This document shows, in pieces, positions 32,908 to 41,167 of a DNA stretch of 64,000 bases. Numbering within the stretch: the stretch's first letter is position 1; the number at the start of each line of letters is the position of its first letter. Below the pieces are notes generated by a model. The model ran no database searches. It was not told the DNA's origin and was given only the letters and a program-made list of their open reading frames with translations. The stretch comes from Nocardioides rubriscoriae (lineage in GTDB: Bacteria; Actinomycetota; Actinomycetes; Propionibacteriales; Nocardioidaceae), in NCBI RefSeq assembly GCF_008087085.1, contig NZ_VIYJ01000010.1:62001-126000 (forward strand), read 5' to 3'. The translations under genes were made by a program, and so were the position numbers.

Positions 32908-34929
32908 GTGAGCCTCCAAGTGGCCCGTGCGGCCCTCGCGCGCGGCGACGCCGACGCCGCGCTGGCGTCCCTCGACGCCCTCCCCGAGACCGACGAGACG
33001 CTGGCGCTGCGCGCGCAGGCCGCCTACGCCGCGGGCCGCTTCGAGGCCTGCGTGGCGTCGTACGAGCGGCTCTTCCGACGCCAGGAGGAGGCGGGCGACG
33101 CCGGTGCGGCGGCGATGAGCGCCGCCACCGTCGCGCTCCACCTGCTCGTCGACTCCGGGCTGCTCGCGCCCGTGCGCGGGTGGGTCGCCCGGGCCCGGCG
33201 CCTGGCCGGTGACGAGCCCGGACCGGTGCACGCGGTGCTCGCCCTGGTCACGACCTACGAGCGCTTCCTCGCCGGCGACCCCGAGGCCGCCGCCGTGGCG
33301 GCCCGCGACGCGGTCGCCCTGGGTACGGCCCACGGGGTCGCGCCGGCGGTGACGATGGGCACGGTCGCGACCGGGCGGTTGCTGGTCGAGCAGGGCGAGG
33401 TGGTGGCCGGTCTGGCGCTGCTCGACGAGGTGGCGGTGCAGCTGACCGGCGACGAGCTCGACGCGTTCACCACGGGCAACACCTACTGCGAGCTGGTGTG
33501 TGCGGCCCAGGCGCTCGGGATGCCCGACCGGGCCCGTGAGTGGACCGACGTCATGGACCGGTGGCGCCCGAGCGCCGTGGGGGCGTCGAGCGGGCGCTGC
33601 CGGGTCCACCGCGCCGAGCTGCTGCGGATGAGCGGTCCCGCCGACGAGGCCGAGGCCGAGGCGCTGCGGGCCTGCGCCGAGCTCGCGCCGTGGATGCGGC
33701 GCGAGCTCGGCTGGCCGCTGGTCGAGCTGGGCAACATCCGGTTGCGGCGCGGCGACCTCGCCGGCGCCGAGGAGGCCTTCACCGCCGGCCACGACCGCGC
33801 CTGGGATGCCCAGCCCGGTCTCGCCCTGCTGCGCCTGGCCCAGGGCGACCCCGCCACGGCCGCCGCCCTCGTCGCGCAGGCCCTCGCCCACCCCGTCGAG
33901 CTGCCCTGGAAGGAGCGACCGCCCTTCGGCGAGCTCCGGCTCGCCCCGCTGTGGGAGGCGCAGGCCGAGATCGCGGTCGCCGTCGGCGACGCCGAGGCGG
34001 CCGTGACGGCCCGGGCGGCCGCGACCGGGTTGCGCGACCTCGCGGCCCGCTTCGACAGCCCCGGCCTCGACGCCGCCGCGGCCCTGGCCGGCGGGCGGGC
34101 CGCACTGCTCGAGGGCGACCCCGACACCGCCGCCGCGCTGGCGCAACGGGCGGTCGGGTCGTGGACGGCCCTGGGGGCGCCGTACGACGCCGCGCAGGCG
34201 CGCCTGGTCCTCGCCGACGCCCTCGCGGCGGCCGGCAACCGCGCCGGCGCCGTGCTCGAGTGGAACGCCGCCGCGGCGGCCTTCACGGCCTACGGCGCAC
34301 CCGTGCGCGCCGACGACGCGCGGGCCCGGACGCACGGCGCCACCGGCGACCAGGCCGGCGACCAGGCCGGCGACCGGGCCGACGTCCCGACGCCCGCGAC
34401 CGCGTCCCTCGTACGTCGCGGGGCGGCCTGGGAGGCCGGCTTCCGCGACGCGGTGGTCGTGCTGCCCGACCTCAAGGGCCTCGGCTACCTGCACCGGCTC
34501 CTCGCCGCGCCCGGCGTCGAGGTCGCAGCGCTCGACCTGGTCGGTGCCGCCGTCGACGAGCCGGCCCTGCCCGTCATCGACGAGGAGGCCAAGGCGGCCT
34601 ACCGCCGCCGCCTGGCCGAGGTCGAGGACGACCTGGCCGAGGCGGCGCGCGACCACGACCTCGCCCGGGTCGCGCTGGCCGAGCGAGACCGCGACTACCT
34701 GGTCGCCGAGCTCACCGGGGCGCTCGGGCTGGGTGGCCGGTTGCGGGCGTCGGGCGGCACCGCCGAGCGTGCCCGTGGCGCCGCCACCCGAGCCCTGCGC
34801 TACGCCCTCGACAAGGTGGCCGAGCACCATCCCGACCTGGGCGCGCACCTGGCGCTGCGCGTGCGCACCGGCACCTGGTGCTGCTACCGGCCCGACCCCC
34901 TGGAGCCCCTGGCCTGGCGCCTGGAGTGA
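32908..34929 (+). CDS. TPR-repeat protein, probable regulator-related, unknown function
   Basis: 673 residues. From about residue 5 to 480 an Ala/Leu/Glu-rich helical repeat array of TPR type (LARGDADAALASLDALP, YAAGRFEACVASYERLFRRQEEAG, LRRGDLAGAEEAFTAGHDRAW, LLEGDPDTAAALAQRAVGSW), like the C-terminal solenoid of MalT/LuxR-type regulators but without NTPase or HTH. The C-terminal 190 residues contain RRGAAWEAGFRDAVVVLPDLKGLGYLHRLLAAPGVEVAALDL, a block I associate with actinobacterial TPR/ATPase regulators, and a coiled coil. Includes a short DQAGDQAGDRA repeat. GTG start exactly 6 nt after CACAAT. Confidence 0.8.
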   Translation: MSLQVARAALARGDADAALASLDALPETDETLALRAQAAYAAGRFEACVASYERLFRRQEEAGDAGAAAMSAATVALHLLVDSGLLAPVRGWVARARRLAGDEPGPVHAVLALVTTYERFLAGDPEAAAVAARDAVALGTAHGVAPAVTMGTVATGRLLVEQGEVVAGLALLDEVAVQLTGDELDAFTTGNTYCELVCAAQALGMPDRAREWTDVMDRWRPSAVGASSGRCRVHRAELLRMSGPADEAEAEALRACAELAPWMRRELGWPLVELGNIRLRRGDLAGAEEAFTAGHDRAWDAQPGLALLRLAQGDPATAAALVAQALAHPVELPWKERPPFGELRLAPLWEAQAEIAVAVGDAEAAVTARAAATGLRDLAARFDSPGLDAAAALAGGRAALLEGDPDTAAALAQRAVGSWTALGAPYDAAQARLVLADALAAAGNRAGAVLEWNAAAAAFTAYGAPVRADDARARTHGATGDQAGDQAGDRADVPTPATASLVRRGAAWEAGFRDAVVVLPDLKGLGYLHRLLAAPGVEVAALDLVGAAVDEPALPVIDEEAKAAYRRRLAEVEDDLAEAARDHDLARVALAERDRDYLVAELTGALGLGGRLRASGGTAERARGAATRALRYALDKVAEHHPDLGAHLALRVRTGTWCCYRPDPLEPLAWRLE

Positions 34930-34958
34930 GGCTCGCGCGCCCCTCGTAGGCTGGCCCC

Positions 34959-36317
34959 ATGCGGGTCGTCGTCGTCGGAGCCGGGATCGCCGGCCTCACC
35001 GCGGCCCACGCGCTCGCCGCGACCGGGGCCGAGGTCGTCGTCCTGGAGGCCTCCGACCGGCCCGGCGGCAAGATCAAGCGGGCTGCCGTCGGCGGGGTCG
35101 TCGTCGACGTCGGCGCCGAGGCCATGGTCAACCGGCGCCCCGAGGGCGTCGCGCTCGCACGGGCCGTCGGGCTCGACGTCGTCCACCCGACCACCGCGAC
35201 GTCACGGGTGTGGACCCGCGGCGCGCTGCGCCGGCTGCCCCGCACCCTGATGGGCGCCCCGCTCGACCTCGACGAGCTCGAGGCCACCGGCATCCTCAGC
35301 CCCGAGGGCCTGGTGCGCGCCCGGCACCAGGTGGGCGGGCTGCCCCACCCGGACGAGGCGGCTGACGTCTCGGTCGGCGACCTGGTCGCCCACCGCTTCG
35401 GCGACGAGGTCGTCGACCGGCTCGTCGAGCCGCTGCTCGGCGGGGTCTACGCCGGCTACGCCCGCGGCATCTCCGTGCGCGCCGCGATCCCGCAGCTGCT
35501 CGCGCTCGCCGAGGGCGGGTTCGTCGGCGGCACCCCGCCGCCGGTGGTGGGCGTGCCGATGTTCGCCGGTCTGGCCGGCGGCATGGGCACCCTCGTCGAG
35601 CGGCTGGCCGCCGGGCTCGACGTCCGCGCCGGGGTCACAGTCCGCGAGGTCCGGCGCTCCGGCGCCGCCTTCACGGTCGTCACCGGCCCCACGCCCGCCC
35701 CGGTCGAGATGCCGGCCGACGCCGTGGTGCTCGCGACCCCCGCCGCCCCCACGTCGCGCCTGCTCGCCGACCTCGCGCCCGCCGCGTCGGCCGAGCTGGC
35801 CGCGATCGACTACGCCTCGATGGCCGTGGTGACCCTCGCCTTCCGCGCCGCCGACCTCCCCGCGGGGATGGACGCGGCCTCGGGGTTCCTGGTGCCGCCG
35901 GTCGACGGGCGCCGCGTCAAGGCCGCGACCTTCTCGTTCGCCAAGTGGGACTGGGTCCGTGAGGCCGGCCGTGGGGCCGACGGCGGGGACCTCGCGCTGC
36001 TGCGCACCTCCCTGGGCCGCCTGGGCGACGAGGTCACGCTGCAGCGCAGCGACGACGAGCTGGTCGCGCTCTCCCTGGCCGACCTGCACGAGGCCGTCGG
36101 CCTCACCGCGACGCCGGTCGACACCTACGTGCAGCGCTGGGGCGGCGGCCTGCCGCAGTACGCCGTCGGCCACCTCGACCGCGTCGCCCGCGTCCGCGCC
36201 GACGTGGCGTCGGTGCCGGGCCTCGCGGTCTGCGGGGCGGCGTACGACGGGGTCGGCATCGCGGCCTGCATCGCCTCCGGGCACGCCGCCGCGGCCGCCG
36301 TGTCGCCCCTCGCCTGA
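34959..36317 (+). CDS. hemY: Coproporphyrinogen III oxidase (HemY/CgoX)
   Basis: 452-residue FAD enzyme. N-terminal dinucleotide motif VVVVGAGIAGLTAAHALAATGAEVVVLEASDRPGGK, central ARGISVRAAIPQL, C-terminal FAD motif VAGLAVCGAAYDGVGIAACIASG. In actinobacteria this enzyme oxidises coproporphyrinogen III to coproporphyrin III. ATG at 34959 lies 6 nt after TAGGCT. hemQ follows 121 bases later on the same strand and hemE is 12 kb upstream; the ferrochelatase is not in the window. Confidence 0.96.
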   Translation: MRVVVVGAGIAGLTAAHALAATGAEVVVLEASDRPGGKIKRAAVGGVVVDVGAEAMVNRRPEGVALARAVGLDVVHPTTATSRVWTRGALRRLPRTLMGAPLDLDELEATGILSPEGLVRARHQVGGLPHPDEAADVSVGDLVAHRFGDEVVDRLVEPLLGGVYAGYARGISVRAAIPQLLALAEGGFVGGTPPPVVGVPMFAGLAGGMGTLVERLAAGLDVRAGVTVREVRRSGAAFTVVTGPTPAPVEMPADAVVLATPAAPTSRLLADLAPAASAELAAIDYASMAVVTLAFRAADLPAGMDAASGFLVPPVDGRRVKAATFSFAKWDWVREAGRGADGGDLALLRTSLGRLGDEVTLQRSDDELVALSLADLHEAVGLTATPVDTYVQRWGGGLPQYAVGHLDRVARVRADVASVPGLAVCGAAYDGVGIAACIASGHAAAAAVSPLA

Positions 36318-36438
36318 GGCGTCGCCCGGACCGCGCTGCCGCCACGCGAGCAGGGCCGCTACGGCGTCGTCGGCGACGGGGGAGTCGAGGACGGGGACCA
36401 GCGCGGGCCCGTGCCCATCCGCGCGGCACAATGGGGAC

Positions 36439-37161
36439 ATGAGCGAGGAGACCAAGACCAACGCCGCTCGGCTGCGCGAGATCAACGCCACCATCCGCTA
36501 CACGATGTGGTCGGTGTTCCGCCTCGAGACGGTCCTGGGCGACGGGCCCGACAGCGCCGACCGGGTGGCCGAGGGTGCCGAGGTCGAGAAGCTCTTCGCC
36601 GAGCTGGCCGAGCACGACGTCGTCGTCCGCGGCACCTACGACGTCAGCGGCTTGCGCGCCGACGCCGACGTGATGGTGTGGTGGCACGCCGAGGACTCCG
36701 AGGCGCTGCAGGCCGCCTACCACCGCTTGCGTCGTACGACGTTCGGCCGCCGGCTCGCCCCGGTGTGGTCGCAGATGGCGCTGCACCGGCCCGCGGAGTT
36801 CAACAAGAGCCATGTGCCGGCGTTCCTCGACGACGAGGAGCCCAAGCGCCACGTCTGCGTCTACCCGTTCGTGCGCTCCTACGAGTGGTACCTCCTGCCT
36901 GACGAGGAGCGCCGCGACATGCTCAAGGAGCACGGCATGCAGGCGCGGCCCTACCCCGACGTGCGCGCCAACACCGTCGCGTCGTTCGCCCTGGGCGACT
37001 ACGAGTGGATCCTGGCCTTCGAGGCCGACGACCTGCACCGCATCGTCGACCTGATGCGCGACCTGCGCGCCAGCCGTGCCCGGCGCCACGTGCGCGAGGA
37101 GATCCCGTTCTACACCGGGTCGCTCACGCCGATCGCCGACCTGGTCGACCGGCTGCCCTGA
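36439..37161 (+). CDS. hemQ: Coproheme decarboxylase HemQ/ChdC
   Basis: 240 residues of the chlorite dismutase-like family: REINATIRYTMWSVFRLE at the N-terminus, VRGTYDVSGLRADADVMVWWHAED, SHVPAFLDDEEPKRHVCVYPFVRSYEWYLLPDEERRDMLKEHG. The YPFVRSYEWY block carries the tyrosine needed for the radical mechanism and KEHG the proximal histidine region. It performs the final peroxide-dependent decarboxylation of coproheme to haem b. ATG start exactly 6 nt after CACAAT; upstream in-frame sequence is a shadow of hemY. Confidence 0.96.
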   Translation: MSEETKTNAARLREINATIRYTMWSVFRLETVLGDGPDSADRVAEGAEVEKLFAELAEHDVVVRGTYDVSGLRADADVMVWWHAEDSEALQAAYHRLRRTTFGRRLAPVWSQMALHRPAEFNKSHVPAFLDDEEPKRHVCVYPFVRSYEWYLLPDEERRDMLKEHGMQARPYPDVRANTVASFALGDYEWILAFEADDLHRIVDLMRDLRASRARRHVREEIPFYTGSLTPIADLVDRLP

Positions 37162-37196
37162 GGGAACCCCCGGCGCGGTGCCGCCGTCGGAGCAGC

Positions 37197-37862
37197 ATGA
37201 GGACTCCCGTCTCTGTTGTCTCCGCCGTCTCCGCCGTTCTCCTGCTCACCCTCGCCGCCTGCGGGTCCGACGACGGGCCGTCTCGTGCCACCGACCCCGC
37301 GACGCAGTCGCCGCTCGGCCCGGCCGCGGGCCCGCCGACCGTCGTCCCCGCCGCACCCGGCCCGGTCCGCTCGGTCGGGCTGCCGACGGTCATGGACACC
37401 GGCGACGGACCGGAGCTGTGCCTGGGCGCGGTCGCCGAGTCCTACCCGCCGCAGTGCAGCGGACCCGCCGTCCGCGGCTGGGACTGGGCCGACCAGGCGC
37501 CGAACGTCGAGCGCCAGGGCGACATCCGCTGGGGCAGCTTCGCCGTCGCCGGCACCTGGGACGGCACGACCTTCACCGTCAGCGACGCCATTCCGGGCGC
37601 GCTCTACGACCCCGCGCCCGAGCCCCCGGTCGACCTGCCCGACCCGAGCGTCGAGCTCAGCCAGGCCGAGCTCGAGGCGCTGGCCACCGAGCTGACCACC
37701 GAGCCGACCGACGCGCTCCCTGGTGTCCTGGCGGCCACCCCCGACCAGGAGGGCCACGTGCTCGTCGACGTCACCTACGACGACGGCACGCTCCAGCAGT
37801 ACGTCGACGACGCCTACGGGGCGGGCGTGGTGGTCGTGCGTGGCGCGCTGGTCGACGCCTGA
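37197..37862 (+). CDS. Lipoprotein, unknown function
   Basis: 221 residues. Signal peptide with lipobox (VVSAVSAVLLLTLAACGSDDG, Cys about residue 22), Pro/Ala linker, then a domain with two Cys (ELCLGAVAESYPPQCSGPAVRGWDW) resembling the small beta domain of exported actinobacterial proteins, followed by GSFAVAGTWDGTTFTV and a C-terminal region VLVDVTYDDGTLQQYVDDAYGAGVVVVRGAL. No enzymatic motif. Starts 36 bases after hemQ so may be read with it. ATG 37197 is the only sensible start. Confidence 0.82.
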   Translation: MRTPVSVVSAVSAVLLLTLAACGSDDGPSRATDPATQSPLGPAAGPPTVVPAAPGPVRSVGLPTVMDTGDGPELCLGAVAESYPPQCSGPAVRGWDWADQAPNVERQGDIRWGSFAVAGTWDGTTFTVSDAIPGALYDPAPEPPVDLPDPSVELSQAELEALATELTTEPTDALPGVLAATPDQEGHVLVDVTYDDGTLQQYVDDAYGAGVVVVRGALVDA

Positions 37863-37880
37863 GTGCGCGACGTGGCCCAC

Positions 37881-38000
37881 GGTGGTCGAGGTGCGACGAG
37901 GCCCCTCAAGGACCGATCCCGACCCTCCGCGGTCGCGCCGGCAGCGGTGGCGCGGCTGGTCTCGAGGCTCGGCCGCGGGCGGCCTCGCACCTCGACCACC
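37881..38000. repeat. 120-bp inverted repeat with 16-bp perfect ends and inner hairpin
   Basis: Ends GGTGGTCGAGGTGCGA (37881-37896) and its exact complement (37985-38000). The right half is GGTCTCGAGGCTC (37958-37970), a perfect inner hairpin GGCCGC-GG-GCGGCC (37971-37984), then the outer arm: the same bipartite plan as the repeat at 24825-24945. The left half is degenerate. It separates convergent genes and could also terminate transcription. Confidence 0.72.
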
Positions 38001-38028
38001 GGGTGGGCGAGGTGCCCGGGCATGACCC

Positions 38029-38433
38029 CTACTGCTGGTCGGCAGGCTCGAGGGTCAGGCTGATCGAGTTGATGCAGAACCGGTCGCCGGTGGGCGTGCC
38101 GTAGCCGTCGGGGAAGACGTGGCCGAGGTGGGACCCGCAGTTGGCGCAGCGGACCTCGACGCGCTTCATGCCGAGGGTGTTGTCCTCGATGTACTCGATC
38201 GTGTCGCTGATCGGCTGGTAGAAGCTCGGCCAGCCGCAGCCGGAGTGGAACTTGGTGTCGGACTCGAAGAGCTTGGCCTGGCAGGCCTTGCACTTGTAGA
38301 CACCCTTGGTCTCGGTGTCGGTGTACTCGCCGACGAAGGCCCGCTCGGTGCCGGCCTGACGGAGCACCTGGTACTCCTCGGGCGTCAGCTCGGCGCGCCA
38401 CTCCTCGTCGGTCTTCTCCACGTTGTAGGCCAT
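38029..38433 (-). CDS. msrB: Peptide-methionine (R)-S-oxide reductase
   Basis: 134 residues. Reduces R-methionine sulfoxide in proteins. Zinc-site Cys pairs CKAC and CANC, substrate region FHSGCGWPSFYQPI, and the catalytic Cys in DRFCINSISL at the C-terminus; length is normal. ATG at 38433 chosen: homology begins with EEWRAELTPEEYQVLRQAGTE soon after and TAGGCT is 7 nt upstream. A longer reading to 38496 is possible but lacks support. Confidence 0.96.
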   Translation of the reverse strand: MAYNVEKTDEEWRAELTPEEYQVLRQAGTERAFVGEYTDTETKGVYKCKACQAKLFESDTKFHSGCGWPSFYQPISDTIEYIEDNTLGMKRVEVRCANCGSHLGHVFPDGYGTPTGDRFCINSISLTLEPADQQ

Positions 38434-38505
38434 GCCTTCCAGCCTACGGGTGGCTGCCCACTGCTGCGGTCGGCGACGTCGTCCGAAGAGCTTCACGCCA
38501 CGAGC

Positions 38506-39732
38506 CTACGAGGGGGCCGGCAGCGAGGGGGTCGGCAGCGAGGGGGTTGGCGCGGACGGCGTCGGGGCGGAGGGTGTGGGTGCCGACGAGGTGGGCTCCG
38601 ACGGCGTCGGCTCCGTGGGCGTGGGCGTGGGCGTCGGTGTGGGGGTCGGTGTCGGTGACGGGGGTGGCGGCGTGCTGGGGGTCTGGCCCCCGCCGTGCCC
38701 GCCGCCGTGCCCGCCGTGCCCGCCGCCCTGGCCGTGGTGCCCACCGCCCTGGCCGTGGTGCCCGCCGTGACCGTGGTGTCCGGCTGGCGGGTCCGTCGGG
38801 TCCTTCGGCGGCTTGACGGGCTCGACGGGCTCGACGGGCTCGACCGGCTCGGCCGGCTCGACGGGCGGGCTGGGCAGGTCGAAGTAGCCCGTCTCGTAGC
38901 CGGTGGCGAAGGCGAGCACGAGGTCGACGTAGTAGGTCGAGTGGTTGTAGGCGAAGACCCGGGCGCGCATCACGGCCTCGTCACGGATCGAGCCCGAGTC
39001 CGGGCACAGGTAGTACGCCGCGGCGAGGGCGGCGTCGTCGAGGTCGTTCGGGTCGCGGCGTCCGTCGCCGTCGCCGTCGCGCCCGGCGACCGCCCACGTG
39101 GAGGGGATGAACTGCAGCGGCCCGACGGCCCGGTCCCAGGTGCGGTCGCCGTCGAGGACGCCGTCGTCGGTGTCGGGGATCGCGGCGACGTCGCCGACGC
39201 CGTCGAGGGCCACCCCGCGGATCGGGGGCCGGGAGACCCCGTCGACCCCGAGCTGGGAGCCGCCGTAGCGGCCGTGGTCGGTCTCGACCCGGCCGATGCC
39301 GGCCAGCAGCTCCCACGGCAGGTCGCACGAGGGCCGTACCTGCTCCATCGTGCGGGCGGCGTCCTGGTAGGCGCGACGCGCGGCCACCGGCAGCCCGTGG
39401 TCGGTCTCGGTGCTGATCCGGACCAGGTCGCGGACCTGCGGAGCGCTGCGGCTGGGGGCCGGCGTACGCCGCTGGGAGGCGCTGCGCGCACGACGGTCGG
39501 CGCGCACCGTCGGTCCCACGAACGCGGTGCTCGTCCTCGGCGCGAGGGTGTCCGCGACGGGCCCGGCCGCGACGTACGCCACGGTCCGGCTGTGCGAGCC
39601 GGTCGGGGAGGCCGGGGCGCGGGTGACGTCGGGCGCGGCCGGCGCGCTCGTGGCGACACCGACGGCCACCACGGCCGCGGTCACGACGCCCGACGCCAGC
39701 GTCGCGGCGACGTGGGAGCGCAGGGTCGGCAT
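38506..39732 (-). CDS. Exported lytic murein transglycosylase (MltB-like) with low-complexity tail
   Basis: About 408 residues. Signal/anchor region HVAATLASGVVTAAVVAVGVATSAPAA, a disordered stretch, then an SLT-type catalytic domain (about residues 120-270): LPWELLAGIGRVETDHGRYGGSQL carries the catalytic Glu, followed by GVGDVAAIPDTDDGVLDGDRTWDRAVGPLQFIPSTW and DPNDLDDAALAAAYYLC. It cleaves peptidoglycan glycan strands. The C-terminal 130 residues are low complexity: PVEP repeats, a His/Gly block (HHGHGGHHGQGGG...) and PTPT/PTPS repeats, probably a wall-spanning or metal-binding tail. ATG 39732 chosen; GTG 39804 is an alternative. Confidence 0.9.
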   Translation of the reverse strand: MPTLRSHVAATLASGVVTAAVVAVGVATSAPAAPDVTRAPASPTGSHSRTVAYVAAGPVADTLAPRTSTAFVGPTVRADRRARSASQRRTPAPSRSAPQVRDLVRISTETDHGLPVAARRAYQDAARTMEQVRPSCDLPWELLAGIGRVETDHGRYGGSQLGVDGVSRPPIRGVALDGVGDVAAIPDTDDGVLDGDRTWDRAVGPLQFIPSTWAVAGRDGDGDGRRDPNDLDDAALAAAYYLCPDSGSIRDEAVMRARVFAYNHSTYYVDLVLAFATGYETGYFDLPSPPVEPAEPVEPVEPVEPVKPPKDPTDPPAGHHGHGGHHGQGGGHHGQGGGHGGHGGGHGGGQTPSTPPPPSPTPTPTPTPTPTPTEPTPSEPTSSAPTPSAPTPSAPTPSLPTPSLPAPS

Positions 39733-39865
39733 GGGGGCATCCGTCGTGGGGGTGGAGGTGGGAGTGGGGGTGGTGCTGCAGCGGTGACGACCGAGACCCG
39801 TCACCAGGGAGCATCGGCACCGCAGCGTCCGCCTTGACCCCCGCTGCGTCGAGTACGGTCGGCGG

Positions 39866-40948
39866 GTGCCCAGGACCCCAGCCGCTGAGGTCGAGGCCGG
39901 CGGCCGCGCCGTGCGCGTCTCCAGTCCCGACCGGGTGGTCTACGAGGCCACCGACCGCACGCCCGAGGTGACCAAGCTGATGGTCGCGCAGTACTTCGCC
40001 AGCGTGGAGGACGGGCTCATGCGGGCCCTGCGCGACCGGCCGACCGCCCTGGAGCGGTGGACCTCGGGGGTCCGCGAGGGGATGCGGCTGGCGACCGGAC
40101 CCCAGGACAAGGACGCCGACGCGTTCTACCAGAAGCGCGTGCCGAAGGGGGCGCCCGACTACCTCGAGACGGTCCGCATCACCTTCCCCAGCGGCCGCAC
40201 CGCCGACGAGATCTGCCCCACCGAGATCGCGGTCCCGGTGTGGTGCGCCCACATGGGCACCCTGGTCTTCCACCCGTGGCCCGTACGCCGCAGCGACGTC
40301 GACCGGCCCGACGAGCTGCGCATCGACCTCGACCCCCAGCCCGGCACGACCTTCGCGGACGCCGTCCGGGTCGCCGGGCTCGCCGACGAGCTGCTGCGCG
40401 AGCTCGGCCTGGTCGGCTTCCCCAAGACCAGTGGCAACCGCGGCGTCCACGTCTTCGTGCGGATCCGCCCCGACTGGGAGTTCACCGACGTCCGGCACGC
40501 CGCCATCGCCTTCGGACGCGAGCTGGCTCGCCGCGACGACGGGGTCACCGTCGAGTGGTGGAAGGAGGAGCGCGGCGAGCGGATCTTCGTCGACTTCAAC
40601 CAGAACAACCGCGACCGCACCATGGCCTCGGCCTACTCGCTGCGACCGCTGCCGGGCGCCCCGGTCTCGACGCCGGTCACCTGGGCCGAGCTCGCCGACC
40701 TGCGCGACCCACGCGACTTCACCCTCTTCTCGGTGCCCGACCGCGTCGCCGACGGCGACCCGTGGGCGAGCATCGACGACACGGCGTACTCGCTCCAGCC
40801 GCTGCTCGACCTGTGGGAGGAGCAGGGCGCGGTCGAGCTCAGCTTCCCTCCCGACTACCCCAAGATGCCGGGCGAGCCCCCCAGGGTGCAGCCGAGCAAG
40901 AAGGTCGCCGAGCACTGGGACGCCGACGGCAACCGCCGGCCGGACTGA
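39866..40948 (+). CDS. LigD-type polymerase domain protein (NHEJ primase-polymerase), stand-alone
   Basis: 360 residues. Archaeo-eukaryotic primase fold of the LigD PolDom family: SSPDRVVYEATDRTPEVTKLMVAQYF, acidic pair in IDLDPQPGT, GNRGVHVFVRIRP, and RIFVDFNQNNRDRTMASAYSLRPL. In mycobacteria this domain adds ribonucleotides or dNTPs at double-strand breaks held by Ku, normally fused to a ligase; here neither ligase nor nuclease domain is attached. An ATP-dependent ligase lies at 56929-58068; Ku is not in the window. GTG start 6 nt after TACGGT. Confidence 0.93.
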   Translation: MPRTPAAEVEAGGRAVRVSSPDRVVYEATDRTPEVTKLMVAQYFASVEDGLMRALRDRPTALERWTSGVREGMRLATGPQDKDADAFYQKRVPKGAPDYLETVRITFPSGRTADEICPTEIAVPVWCAHMGTLVFHPWPVRRSDVDRPDELRIDLDPQPGTTFADAVRVAGLADELLRELGLVGFPKTSGNRGVHVFVRIRPDWEFTDVRHAAIAFGRELARRDDGVTVEWWKEERGERIFVDFNQNNRDRTMASAYSLRPLPGAPVSTPVTWAELADLRDPRDFTLFSVPDRVADGDPWASIDDTAYSLQPLLDLWEEQGAVELSFPPDYPKMPGEPPRVQPSKKVAEHWDADGNRRPD

Positions 40949-41130
40949 CCGGCGCCGTAGTCAGACGTACACAGATGAGCGCGGGCCCAGAGCTCCGCGC
41001 TCACGCCACGGCTCGGCGGGGGCCAGATCGTGCACTGTGTGCGTTCGTCTACGCCCGCACGTGCGTCTCGCCCCTGGGGGTGACTGTGCGCGAGGACACG
41101 CCGCTGCGGGGCGACGAGTTCTGCGATTGC

Positions 41131-41161
41131 GTTGACGCCGCCCAGTCAACAGTTGTTCACT
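41131..41161 (+). promoter_or_regulatory. Promoter with inverted repeat upstream of the desaturase operon
   Basis: TTGACG (41132-41137), 18-bp spacer, TTCACT (41156-41161), then exactly 6 nt to the GTG start. GTTGAC-N8-GTCAAC (41131-41150) overlaps the -35 and fits a TetR-type operator. The rest of the 219-bp gap (40949-41167) contains no gene-like frame. Confidence 0.62.
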
Positions 41162-41167
41162 GACTGC

